Part shown: piece after piece, positions 7,664-18,900 of the stretch
Numbering within the stretch: the stretch's first letter is position 1
Layout: the number at the start of each line of letters is the position of its first letter
Origin: Gimesia benthica
GTDB taxonomy: Bacteria; Planctomycetota; Planctomycetia; Planctomycetales; Planctomycetaceae
Direction of reading: 5' to 3'
Assembly: GCF_009720525.1 (NCBI RefSeq)
Contig: NZ_CP043930.1
Span: 7,824,001-7,888,000, forward strand
DNA: 64,000 bases
Program-made: the position numbers and the translations under genes
The notes under the pieces: generated by a model
Told to the model about the DNA's origin: nothing
Seen by the model: the letters and a program-made list of their open reading frames with translations, nothing else
Database searches by the model: none

Positions 7664-10600
7664 GGATCGCGACTGACAACGCGGGCGACCGCTTTGTCTT
7701 TCCAGTCAACGGTCAGCCACAAAATGGCCTGTCCGTCCTGGCTGCCTGTTGCGACAAAGCGTCCATCGGGAGAGAAATCGACCGAGGTCACACCCTGTGA
7801 GTGGCTGCTCAGCGTCAGAATTTCCTTACCCGACTTCGTATCCCACAGTTTGGCGGTACCATCGTCGCTGGCTGTGAAGGCCCGCGAATCGTCTGGCGAA
7901 AAGACGACCGATTCCACCGATGCCGTATGACCGGCCAGTACCTTTTTCTCTTTAGTCGCGATATCCCAGATAATCGCCGTATTATCTTCGGAACCGGAGA
8001 TCAGCCGCTTACCATCGTGTGAAAATGCGACTTCCAACACGGGCCAGTCGTGTCCTTTAAAAGTGGATAGTTTTTTGCCGGTCTGGGCATCCCACATCAC
8101 CAGGGTCTTGTCATCGGAGGCAGTCACAACTTTTTTCCCGTCGGGAGAGAAGACTGCGCTCTTCACGTGTGTACCGGGTTGATCGAGGCTTAACAGCATC
8201 TCGCCCGATTGTGCATCCCAGATTTTCGAAGTCCCGTCATCGCTGGCGGTCACAATCCGATTCCCCTGGGGTGAGTAGCGAACCGTATTTACATAGCCGG
8301 TATGTTTCTGTTCCAGTTTCATTTCTGCCTGTCCGGTTTCGGTATTCCAGATCTTCGCAGAATTATCCCAGCTGCCGGTCACCAGCCATTTACCGTCTGG
8401 AGAAAACGAAGCAGAGGCGACCACGCCGTGCGGGTGGAAGGCCATCAACTGTTGGGCCGTCACACCGTTCCAGAGCCGGGCATCGCGACCGCCGACCGTC
8501 AGAATGGAATCGTGATAGGGTGAGAAGACCGCCGTCCAGAGCATGCCGCCCCGGGCTTTGAAATCCAGGAATGGTTGCAAGTGTCCGTTATTACCGGGAA
8601 CCTGCAGCTCTTTTCCGGTATCCAGCGCCCAGACTTGAATCACCCGCTGTTGCACGTTCGCAGTTAACAGGCGCTTGTTGTCATGGGAAACACTGACGGA
8701 GTTGATCAACCCGTTGGCAGGATGAATGGTCTGCGTGACTTCCGGTGTTGATAAATTCCAGATTCGGACCAGTCCATCCGCACAACTGGTGACAGCTTTG
8801 GTGCCGTTATCAAACACGTCCATCGACATAATGGCATCGGGGTGCTTCAGAATCTTTTGCTGGTTCTCTTCACCCGTCGTGATGTCCCAGTTACCCACGG
8901 TATTATCACCGCTGGCGGATAACAGCGTTTTTCCATCCGGCAGGAAGGCCAGCCCATTAATCCTTCGCGTATGTGCTTCCAGGCGGTGCAGCTGTTTTCC
9001 ACTGGCGACTTCCCACACCATGCAGCGTCCGCGAGCGTCTCCGCTGGCGCAGTAGCGCATGTCATCGGAAAAAGCGACGGCACTGACTTCCGATTTGTGG
9101 CCGCGCAGTTCCCGGATCAATTTACCGGTTTCAATGTTCCAGATCCGTACGGTCTTTTGATCGCTGCCCGTCAGCAGTAGTCGGGAATCGGCGGAGACAT
9201 CAATGGCGGCACTCCGTCCCGTATGTTCAAATCGCTTGTGTTCGGTCCCCGTCTGAATATCCCAGATCCGAACCGAGTTATCTACAGCAGCCGTTGCCAG
9301 GCGTTTCCGGTCCGGCAGAAAGACGGCACTGGAAGCCAGAAAGGCATGACCTTCCGTAAATTCTTTTTCCGGTGTGCCGGTCGCGACATCCCAGGAGATG
9401 GCGGTTTTATCACGGCTGGCAGTTACCAGATGCTTGCCATCTTTCGAGAAGGAGACATCCAGAACCGCATCGACATGCTTCTCCAGAACCCGGCCTTTCA
9501 GCGTGCGGATCTCGGCATAACCGGCGATGTTCCACAGTTTCGTATGTGCATCGTGACTCGCGGAAAGGATCCACTTACCATCGTTCAGTAACGTTGCCAC
9601 CTGGACCCAACTGTCATGACCGCGGAAGGTCTTGATGGCTTTCACCGTTTCCACGTCCCAGAGTTTAACCGTGTTATCGTGGCTGGCAGAGATGATCATC
9701 GAACCATCCTGCGAGAATTCGGCAGACTGCACGCTGTCCTGGTGACCTTCGAATGCGAGGTAGGGAGGCGCATTGACTTTCTGTCCAGAGACGATTTTCG
9801 AGAAATCGAAGGGGACAATGTCTTCCGGTTTCCAGAGCAGAACCCGGCGGTCATAACCGCTGGTTACGACATGCGTGCTCTGTGGATCAGGTGAAAAATG
9901 AGCGGAATAGATCGGCCCCTGGTGTCCGGTGAAGGGCGCGCCTTTTTCTCCCGTCTCGACCGACCAGATCACGGCGGTTCCATCCTGGCTGGCGGTGACA
10001 ATTCGCCGTTCATCGGTTGAGAAATTCGCATCCCAGACCCACCAGTTGTGTCCCCAGAAGCGTCGGATCTGTTGACCGGAGTCGACGTCCCACAAGCGGG
10101 CTGTCTTGTCATACGAACTGGTCAGCAGTCGCTCTCCGTCTTTAGAGAAGCTGATGCTCAGAATGCCTTCGGTATGTCCCCGGTCGAATGGTGCGCTCTG
10201 GCTCGGATCTTCAAACTTGCGGGCGATCGGCAGATGCGTTTCCAGGTCCCAGAGCTTGATGTAGCCGTTCGGGTCTTCACTGCCGGTCGCCAGGATTTTC
10301 CCATCGGGGCTGATGGCTGCTGCCAGCACCGGGTGATTATTATGATCGAACGTCGCCAGAATCTGACCGGTTGCACGATCCCAGAGCCGGGCAAAACCAT
10401 CGCGGCTCCCCGTAACATACTGCGTATTGTCCTGCGACAACGCCAGAGAGTCCACCGGCGCCTTAGCGTCGTAAGTCCGGCTACTCTGCGAACAGAGATG
10501 CATCAACCGACCCCATTCCCAGTTCCGCAGCCGCTCGGGACATCCCTTGAGCAGTTCGATTGCACTTTCGAATGCGTTCTCATCAATCTTGGCCGCCGCC

Positions 10601-12813
10601 AGTCCAATACGGGCAATGTAGGCCTCGTACTCTTCTGCTTCTTTGGCCTGTTCTGCTTTAATTCGCTCGACATTAGCTCGGTCACGTTCCTGAATCGCAA
10701 CTTCCCGGTTTTTGACCGCTTCTTCACGGGCAATTTCTTCTTTCTCGCGCGCTTTATCCGCCTCTTCTTTTTGCGCAATGGCGACTTTTTCCGACTCAAT
10801 CGCCTGTGTCAATGCGATCGTTTCTTTTTCTTTCGCTTTCACGGCATTGTCACGTTCTTCTGCAGCGACTTTTTCAGCTTTTCGTGCGTTTTCCGCTTCA
10901 GCACGAATCCAGAAGAAAGCTCCGGTCACAATGACCAGCACGGTTGCCAGCATGCCCACGAACACCCGCTTAGCGGTTTTCAGACGCTGCTGACGCGCAT
11001 CGCGCTCTGTCTGGGCTTCGCGGATCGAGTCGATCAGGTCGGCGTGTCCGGATTCTTCTTCCTTAAGTAAGGAGAGCGCGAGGTCGTAGTCCCCCTTGGC
11101 ATACGCGGTATTCGCATAACACAGGGTTGTCTTTTCGACGCCTTCCCGGGCGGTCTTGTTTTCCGGCCAGAGGGAAACGGCTTCCTGGAATCCAAATAGG
11201 GCACGCGAGAACATTTCGTAATTCTCGGTATCGATGGCCTGTTTCAAATCTTCTTCGGCCCGGGTTGCCAGTGAGATACTCTCTGAGTGCGACTGATACT
11301 GCAGAATGGCCTGCTGAAGTTCTTGTACACTCTGGTAGCGGTCTTCCTGTCTCAGGGCCATCGCCTTCATCGCGATGTCAACCAGCTCACCGGTTTTCTC
11401 GGTCGGCACGATTTCGTTCTTGGCCGCCGACATCAGACACTTCATGGCGGTCTTGCCCGTATGCGGCGGACGTCCCGTCAGAATTTCATACAGAATCGCC
11501 CCCAGTAGATAGATATCCGACAGCGGTGTGATCTTATCGACGGGCCCGGTTGCCATTTCCGGTGCCATATAGGCGGGAGTCCCCCCCATGCTCGAAGTCG
11601 TGATAATGCTTTCTGATTTCCGGAAGCCCGACGTCGACTGGGCAAGCCCCCAGTCCATCACCAGCACTTCGCCGAACTCACCCAGCATCACGTTTTCGGG
11701 CTTCAGGTCGCGGTGAACCACGCTCCGTGAATGGGCAAACGCGACGGCATCGGCCACCTTCATCAGGATATTCAGATTTTCGCCCAGCGAATTTTTGCGG
11801 ATCGTCTTCAGCCAGGGACGTCCTTCGACTTTTTTCATTGAGTAGAAGAGCGCGCCGCTGTTGTTGCTACCCACATCGTAAATGGGAACGATGTTCGGGT
11901 GATCCAGTTCTCCGGTGACGACTGCTTCGGCCAGGAACTTATGCCGCTGGTCTTTGTTCTTGGCGGTTTTGCCCTTGAGCATCTTGACCGCGACCTGACG
12001 GTCAATTGAAGTCTGGCGCGCAGTATAGACCACACCCATACCTCCCTGTCCCAGGACTTCCAGCAGTTCGTATTCCGCATTCTCCAGGTATTCTGAGTTG
12101 ATCTTGTCGCTGAAGTCACGTTTTTTGATCACGAGCGAAGTCTGGTTCGTCAGTTCCTCCAGGGGAACTTCCCGGGCCTTGATGGTCATTTCCGGGCCTT
12201 CCGGAATCGTAGCCATCCCGGGTCCCCAGGCATCGTTCATGGTCGCCACCAGTTCCGGGGGCACGTCGTCAGAGACAATGGTGGCGTCAATGTCGGCAGG
12301 AGAGCTGCCATCCTCGACCAGGGTTGCGCCAATATCGGATTGATCCAGCGGCTCATCGATGATCAGGGTCTGGTCGTTACCTTGTTCGGGCTGATCGTTG
12401 GGGTTTTCGCTGACCGTCTGCATGCCGGCCCAGCTTTCATGCTCTTCCTCGGTGATCGTCCGGTCCAGATCATTCAGGTCCGGATCGACAATGGTGGCAT
12501 TGATTTCATCAGACACGCCGGCGTCGACCATGGTCTGATCGTTGCCTGCCAGGTCTTCATAAGTATCATTTTCCGAATCAGACTCTTCCATTGTCTGGAA
12601 CTGATCATCAGACATTGTGGCATCCGACGTGTCTCGCGCTTCATCAGCCAGCGCTTCGGAATCCCATTGATCCGAAATGATCGTCTGGTCGATGTCACTG
12701 CCAGCTTCATCGGAATCAGAGAACGAATCGGGCAGCGTCTGATCATTGCGCAGGCTCTGATCGTCGTCAGCCGATGCTTCGTTCTGTTCTTCTTTGTCCG
12801 GAAATTCATTCAT
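7660..12813 (-). CDS. Membrane Ser/Thr protein kinase with 21 WD40 repeats
   Basis: A 1,717-residue Hanks-type kinase. Residues 1-230 are acidic and repeat short Thr motifs such as DQTLPD, DATMSD, DQTMVD and NATIVD. The kinase domain (about 248-510) has the glycine loop GQGGMGVV (255-262), Lys277, HRDLKPEN (367-374), DWG in place of DFG (387-389) and APE (417-419), so it should be active. A helical linker, one membrane helix (about 622-642) and a long charged coiled coil (about 643-765) follow. A stretch ending RLRNWEWGRL (about 770-800) is typical of planctomycete kinases. Then come 21 WD40 repeats, probably three seven-bladed propellers, outside the membrane. It lies 111 bases after the giant repeat protein gene on the same strand, with no clear terminator between. 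Its targets are unknown. Confidence 0.93.
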   Translation of the reverse strand: MNEFPDKEEQNEASADDDQSLRNDQTLPDSFSDSDEAGSDIDQTIISDQWDSEALADEARDTSDATMSDDQFQTMEESDSENDTYEDLAGNDQTMVDAGVSDEINATIVDPDLNDLDRTITEEEHESWAGMQTVSENPNDQPEQGNDQTLIIDEPLDQSDIGATLVEDGSSPADIDATIVSDDVPPELVATMNDAWGPGMATIPEGPEMTIKAREVPLEELTNQTSLVIKKRDFSDKINSEYLENAEYELLEVLGQGGMGVVYTARQTSIDRQVAVKMLKGKTAKNKDQRHKFLAEAVVTGELDHPNIVPIYDVGSNNSGALFYSMKKVEGRPWLKTIRKNSLGENLNILMKVADAVAFAHSRSVVHRDLKPENVMLGEFGEVLVMDWGLAQSTSGFRKSESIITTSSMGGTPAYMAPEMATGPVDKITPLSDIYLLGAILYEILTGRPPHTGKTAMKCLMSAAKNEIVPTEKTGELVDIAMKAMALRQEDRYQSVQELQQAILQYQSHSESISLATRAEEDLKQAIDTENYEMFSRALFGFQEAVSLWPENKTAREGVEKTTLCYANTAYAKGDYDLALSLLKEEESGHADLIDSIREAQTERDARQQRLKTAKRVFVGMLATVLVIVTGAFFWIRAEAENARKAEKVAAEERDNAVKAKEKETIALTQAIESEKVAIAQKEEADKAREKEEIAREEAVKNREVAIQERDRANVERIKAEQAKEAEEYEAYIARIGLAAAKIDENAFESAIELLKGCPERLRNWEWGRLMHLCSQSSRTYDAKAPVDSLALSQDNTQYVTGSRDGFARLWDRATGQILATFDHNNHPVLAAAISPDGKILATGSEDPNGYIKLWDLETHLPIARKFEDPSQSAPFDRGHTEGILSISFSKDGERLLTSSYDKTARLWDVDSGQQIRRFWGHNWWVWDANFSTDERRIVTASQDGTAVIWSVETGEKGAPFTGHQGPIYSAHFSPDPQSTHVVTSGYDRRVLLWKPEDIVPFDFSKIVSGQKVNAPPYLAFEGHQDSVQSAEFSQDGSMIISASHDNTVKLWDVETVKAIKTFRGHDSWVQVATLLNDGKWILSASHDAHTKLWNIAGYAEIRTLKGRVLEKHVDAVLDVSFSKDGKHLVTASRDKTAISWDVATGTPEKEFTEGHAFLASSAVFLPDRKRLATAAVDNSVRIWDIQTGTEHKRFEHTGRSAAIDVSADSRLLLTGSDQKTVRIWNIETGKLIRELRGHKSEVSAVAFSDDMRYCASGDARGRCMVWEVASGKQLHRLEAHTRRINGLAFLPDGKTLLSASGDNTVGNWDITTGEENQQKILKHPDAIMSMDVFDNGTKAVTSCADGLVRIWNLSTPEVTQTIHPANGLINSVSVSHDNKRLLTANVQQRVIQVWALDTGKELQVPGNNGHLQPFLDFKARGGMLWTAVFSPYHDSILTVGGRDARLWNGVTAQQLMAFHPHGVVASASFSPDGKWLVTGSWDNSAKIWNTETGQAEMKLEQKHTGYVNTVRYSPQGNRIVTASDDGTSKIWDAQSGEMLLSLDQPGTHVKSAVFSPDGKKVVTASDDKTLVMWDAQTGKKLSTFKGHDWPVLEVAFSHDGKRLISGSEDNTAIIWDIATKEKKVLAGHTASVESVVFSPDDSRAFTASDDGTAKLWDTKSGKEILTLSSHSQGVTSVDFSPDGRFVATGSQDGQAILWLTVDWKDKAVARVVSRDP

Positions 12814-12924
12814 AATGATACCCGCATGTTGTCGCTCATGGCGACGATCTCAGTTCTGTTTGAGCGTTGGTCTGTTTCTATTCTTACGGTTATTTGCACG
12901 AGTTCGGTGGCTCGATTATATCAG

Positions 12925-15900
12925 TTATTTCTGCCTGCGATTCAGTTTATATCGCCGATTCAGCAGACGGCTGCCATATTTTTCCATCGCGGATTCGCAT
13001 TCGTTCTGCGTCACCGGCTTGCGGAATAATGATCGACCGTGGAAATAACCGGAAAGTAAAGCGGCACTGCCCCAGGCTTTTTCACTGGTTTCGAGTTGTG
13101 CCGTCGCTTCAGCAGGTGAGGGGAGGGGCGGCTGTTCCTGTACATATTCTACGTCAGATCCAGGCGTCAGGAGAGGTTGCCAGTCTGAGGTTTCATCAAT
13201 CAGGATCTGCAGGAGCAGGTCAATCCGGTCGGAAAGGTCTGCTTCACCCGCGTCCGCCATGACGATAGTAGTCAATTGTTCCAGGTCGCTGAAGGACAAC
13301 GTCCGCTGCTCCTGGTTTTCAAGTTGGGAATTGATCGTGTTATTCGTCGAGGGCTGCTGCTCTGAACTGGTGGGAGGATTGGACTGTTCCTCGGTGACAT
13401 CGCTGGCTTTCCCGTTTCGGATATCGACATCCATCAGCAGACGTACCCGCTCTTCACCCGCTTCCTTCAGATAAATCTGGTAGCGGCCGTCAGGCAGTGT
13501 GCTGAACAGTTTCGGCAGGTTATCCAGGTCAGATTCCTGCAGCGGCACATCCTCAATCACATCGCCGTTAGGAGCCAGGATCCGCAGGAAGACCAGACGT
13601 TCTGCATTCCGATTGGCTTCATTGATCGCCGTTTCCAGCAATTGAGTTTCCCGCATGCTGAACACGGTCTGCTGGAGCGAAGAAGCATCCAGGATCACTT
13701 CCTGTTGTGGGAAGATCAGCTGTGGTACCTGGGGAGTCGTATCGATGGCGACTGTCGCCAGGCCCTCACCAGGCGTTTCCAGAACGTCGGCTTCGCTGGT
13801 GAAATCGAGAGTACCGTTCCCATCAGAGAAGGTAAACTGCTTATCCCCCTGCATGGTCACCAGGATCGGAATATCAGCGGCAGGGTTTCCCGCATCCGGG
13901 TTGGCGGTATAGGTATGCTCAAATACGAACGAACCAGGATCGGAGAAGTTGAACGTCTCCACTGTTCCATCACCCCAGTCGATGGTGATAAAGAAGTTCT
14001 GTTCGGTAAAGCGTCCGAAATCACCAGTGACCGTCGCCAGACCTGTGGGCTGAATCTGTGGTGTCAGAATATTCCGCAGATCAGGAGGCAGACCGGCAAT
14101 TGCACCCGTTTCTGAATTCATTGTCATGTTGGCATCAATCAAGACACCACTGTCCCCGTGTCCCGAGAAGACCCCGGATCCCGCGACACTGTGATCGGAA
14201 GCGACCCCTGTATCGTTGATGGCCAGGAATCCAAAGCCTGCCTGGAGATCGATATTCCCGTTGCCGCCAAAAGCACGCACAGAGGCATTCAGGGTTAAAT
14301 CTCCGGGCCCAGTCGATTCCAGGCCGATGTTACCACCCGAACCGTTGGTGACCGGGGAGTCGACTGTCAGGGGGCTGGCGTTCGAGACGAAGATGTCTCC
14401 GGCAACGCTTCCCGAATGAGTGATCCCCGCCAGTCCATCGACAGTTCCAATCGTCAGAAGTGCGCCTCCCAGATCATTATGAATCTGAACATGACCGGAA
14501 TCGGTATTGTGTGCAGCCAGTAGGGAGACTGCCGTTTCCAGAGCATTCGCAGAGCCAGCGCCGGTCGCGCTGCGGATCACCAGTTCATCCGCGATGATGT
14601 CGCGGCCACCGGCATCACCGGCGTCCACAAGCCCGCCGTCTGTGGTAGTCAGGCGGGTCAGAGTGGTCGTCATCAACTGGCCAACGGTGATCGAATCCCC
14701 GGCCTGGAGATCGACAATCCCCAACCCGGCGTCAAAGACGGTTCCATCTGACATGGTAATACCGCCACCTCCGGTCCCGACAGAAGCGGAATCGGCCAGC
14801 AGCATGATTTTCCCATCTGAGGAACTCAAATCGCCCTCACTGCCAAAATTCAGACTGTGCTGTGCGGTCAGGTCAATCGTTCCACCAGCCGTGCTGAAGC
14901 CATCGTTGATTTCAACCGAGGAATTGACGCCTGTTGCTGTGACTTCAATGGTACCGATACCATCCGTTTCAACAACATTCAGCAGAACGCCGGGATTTTC
15001 GAACAACAGGGAACCATCCGCTTTCACGGTAATATCAGAATCCGTGGTAGAGATCTCTTCAAAGGACGCAGACTCTTGTCCCGTCTGTTCGTAGTTGATG
15101 TCACCGGTCCCCGTTGTCAGTTTCGTGACCCTCACTGATCCGGTCGCGGCCGAAGACACGTGGTGCAGGTCCAGATCGCCAGTGTTACTGTTGACTGATA
15201 AGGTTCCAGCAGAGACCTCGATCGGATCTGTATTACCAATTCCGTTGACCGCTTCCAGAGTGATTGAACCCGATGCCGCATTCAGATCGACTTCCGGAGC
15301 ACCCTGGTCGTCAACCGCGTCATTGATCTCACCAGCGGAGGTGACGGCGATCGATCCCTCCAGGGCGACAAGATCACCGAGTAGAATGTTACCGAAGTTC
15401 AGCGTGGAAACATCAATGGCCGGTGTAGCGCCTCCGGCTGACATTGAGGTCAGCGTCAACGTATCACTCTGGGCGTCTCCCGTATTGGCGACCGTAATCG
15501 AACCGTCGACGGTTGTTGCCAGATCGATGGCCAGGGACTCATTACCGACCTGTTCCAGATTGATGTTGCCGGTGCCGGTAGTAATGCTGGTTGCAGTCAC
15601 ACCCGTTGTCGCGGTGTTGTGCAGCAGGACGTCGCCATTGGTCGAATCTGCTGAGAAGGTATCGACACTCATCTCAAGTGTGTCACCTGTGCCGATCCCT
15701 GTAACCGCATTCATATCCAGACTGGTGGCATGAATATTGAGTTCACCCGGTACACCATCGTTCTGGTCGATGATCGCTGCCTTGGAATCGAGCAGCACAT
15801 TGTCAGAAATCGTTTCGATCAAGCCGTTGAGCAGGATGTTTCCTGTTGTGAAGACTTCAATATCTCCCGCTGTGGACTGGATCAGGTCGTGCACAATCAG

Positions 15901-18900
15901 GTCATCCGTCTCGATAATCCGGATTTCGCCCGCTGTCTGGTTGGTGACATTGATCTGATCGATGTGAGTTTCCAGATGGCCGTTCAGATCGGCCACTTTG
16001 CCGGCACCCAGGGACGCGATAATCGTGACCCGGGCTCCCGACTCATTGGCGATCAGATCTTCTCCCGTGCTGTCGCCGGCATCTACCAGGCTGGAGTCGG
16101 TATCGATCAGAATCGCAGAACTGGTGTTGTTGGCCGTGATGATCTGGCTGAGGACAATATCATCGCTGGCAACCAGGCTGACTGCCCCATCCCCGGCATT
16201 GATGAATGTTCCATCGGCCATGGTGATGCCACCAAACAGGCCTCCCGCTCCATTGTCTGCATCGGCGGTCAGGCTCACGGCCCCCGACGTGCTGGTCAGA
16301 TTCGTCGTCCCGTTGAAGAGGATATCGTTGGCCGTTGAAATCGTGACCGAGCCGGTATCACTCAGCAGACTATGATTCAGAATCAGATCGGCGTCGGTAT
16401 TCGTCGTTTCCAGGAACAGAGTACCGGTTCCCAGTGTCTGTACCAGGTCGCTGACAGTGATACTACCGGCAGAACTCAACGAAATGTTGGTGTCCGTTCC
16501 CCCGGTCAGGCTCAGGTTGTCTTCATTGAGGTCAACCAGTTCCAGGGCAGGGGAGTCGTTGTTGATGACGAAATCAGATCCGAGCACAGTACCGTCGAAC
16601 TGCTGTGCGGTGATATTCACAGTCTCTGCGGAACCTGATTTGAACAGGATCGAGTTTACCGCATTAACGTCGATTGCTCCCCCACCAGCGTCGATAATAT
16701 CCGGTGCGTCCAGCCGCAGATTTGCAGTCTGCAGACCAGTCGGAACAGTGATGGAAACATCGGAAATAAAGCTGATGGTATCCTGGGTGTTGCTGATACC
16801 GGTGGTCGTGGAAGCATCCAGAGCCCCGCCGGTCGCTCTGACATAAGTCGTGCCCGCGGTGCCTGTGCCCGCATCCAGATTGATCAGTTCCGGCGTAGTA
16901 CCCGTGTTGTCAATCACGATCTGGTCACCACTGGTCAGGTCCAGGTGGCCCACGCTGGTCTGCAGGGGATCAAAGCCAGCTGCAGTGAAGACATTCGTAA
17001 TACCTCCAATGTTGCGGCCAGCGACAATCGTCAGCAGGTCACCACTGGTCAGTTGACTGTCGGTGCTGTCTGAGTCGAGTACGTCCCGGTCGGCGTTCAA
17101 TGTGATATCAGCCGTATTCTCAGCGGTCAGAGACGTCACCAGAATATCGCTGTCGACTCCGGTTGCCGTCAGAGTGATGCCATTGTTCAAGTCGGAAGAT
17201 GAGTTGTTCGTGGAAGTAACATCCAGCACTTCAATGGTCCCGGCAGCGTTGACGATGATGAAACCGTCGAACGTCGTCAGTTGCGTCAACGTGATACCGT
17301 CCACTTCGTCGATGCGAAGGCCTCCGGCGTTGGTGTTCACGTCAGCCGTCACGCTGTTGACGTCCGTATCCACGTCAATCCCGTCCTGCGTACCACCGGC
17401 ACTGCTGGATGACATGTTCAAGTCATCGGCGGTGATCCGGTTCGAGTCGGCCCCGTTGGTGTCGAGAATGCCGTCATCAGCAGTCAGCATGACGTCCGCC
17501 AGACCGGTCGCCGTGATGGTGGTGACCAGAATGTCGCTGTTGGTTCCGGTGGCATTGAGAGTGATGTCGTTATCGTCGCTGTTCGAGTTGTTCTGTGAAA
17601 CGACCGAAGTTGCCGTAAGACTCGCCGTATTATTCACGGTGATCGCACCGTCAAATGTCGACAGGTCCAGTAACTCGACGGCGATCCCATTGTCAATCAG
17701 CAGATTGCCGACTCCCGAGACGGTCGCGGAAAGTGTGCTGATCTCTGTTTCCAGCGGATTTCCATCACCAATGCCAGTTACGGCGTTCAGAACGGCAGTG
17801 GAAGCGACGATGTCTGCATGGCTGTCGCCATTATCGCTGATCGCAGCCGACAGGGAATCAATATTGACCGTGCCCGTGGTCAGCAGGCCAGCCAGAAGCA
17901 CGTCCCCGTCTGCAGTCAGGTTAATGGTTCCCGTGCCTGCATCAATCAGTGATCCGTCTGTCATCGTAATCGGATTGCCGTTACTGCCCGATGCATTGTC
18001 TGCGGTGAGAGTCACGGTGCCGGAGGTTGAATCGATCAGAGCGACACTACCCAGCAGCAGGTCATCTTCTGCAGTCAGGGTGACCGTTCCGGTATTACTT
18101 TTCAGTGTGGCATCCAGGTGAATTCCGCTGCCGGAGCCCGTCGATTCGCCCAGCAGTTCGATATTCCCGGTGCCCGAGGCCGAAACCACTGCGTCATTCG
18201 AAATCTCAATTCCGTCGTCACCGTTCGAAGTGCCGTTGATCGTGATCTGGCCGTTTTCATTGATCACGATACCGTTGGTCGTCGCGATCAGTGTTCCCTG
18301 TGAAGTTGTTCCACCGCCCGTTGATTCACCGGTGATGGAAATGGCTCCTGCCGTCGATTGAATCAGGCTGGTAATCTGAACCCCGTCCCGGTCTGCAGTC
18401 GTTGTTCCCAGAATGGTGATGTCCGCTGCATTAACACCCGCACCATTCGAGACAATCTTTGCCTGGTCGGAGAGCACAAAACCGGTACCATAATCCGTGG
18501 TTCCAGTGATTCCAATCGCGCCATCGGTTGACGTGATATTCGTGCCTGCACCATCAATCATGACGCCATGATTGTCGTTGATTCCCTCTCCCGCGGTTCC
18601 ATTGATGGTGATCGTGCCGGCATCGATTCCGCTGGCTGAGGACGAAACGGTCGTTCCGGAATGCAGGAAGACCCCATGATGATCACTGGTCACGACATCC
18701 GCTCCGCCGAAGCCGGTAATCAGAATGTTACCTGTTCCGGTAGTCGAGATCGTCGCATTATCTGCCTCGACACCGATGAAATCGCCTGCGGTCAAGCCCC
18801 CGTCATTGGCCAGCAGTGTAATACCGCCGTTGACCGTTTTCAGGTTGCTGCCACTGTTTAGTTTGATATTCCGGTTCGATGTCAGCAGAATTGCACCGGT

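Noticed and set aside
10048-11070. Plus-strand frame of 340 codons opposite the kinase coiled coil
   Set aside because: Its Phe-rich composition is the mirror of Glu/Lys/Ala codons in the coiled coil. No start signal or recognisable domain.
12340-13029. Plus-strand frame of 229 codons opposite the kinase N-terminus
   Set aside because: It spans the end of the giant gene and the start of the kinase gene in antisense, and its Ile/Val/Arg-rich composition mirrors Asp/Thr codons.
17063-18121. Long plus-strand frame (352 codons) opposite the giant gene
   Set aside because: It is antisense to the repeat protein, is rich in Ser, Pro and Val as expected from reading Gly/Asp/Thr codons backwards, and has no ribosome binding site or family motif. 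The same applies to the frames at 19574-20554 and 13642-14115.
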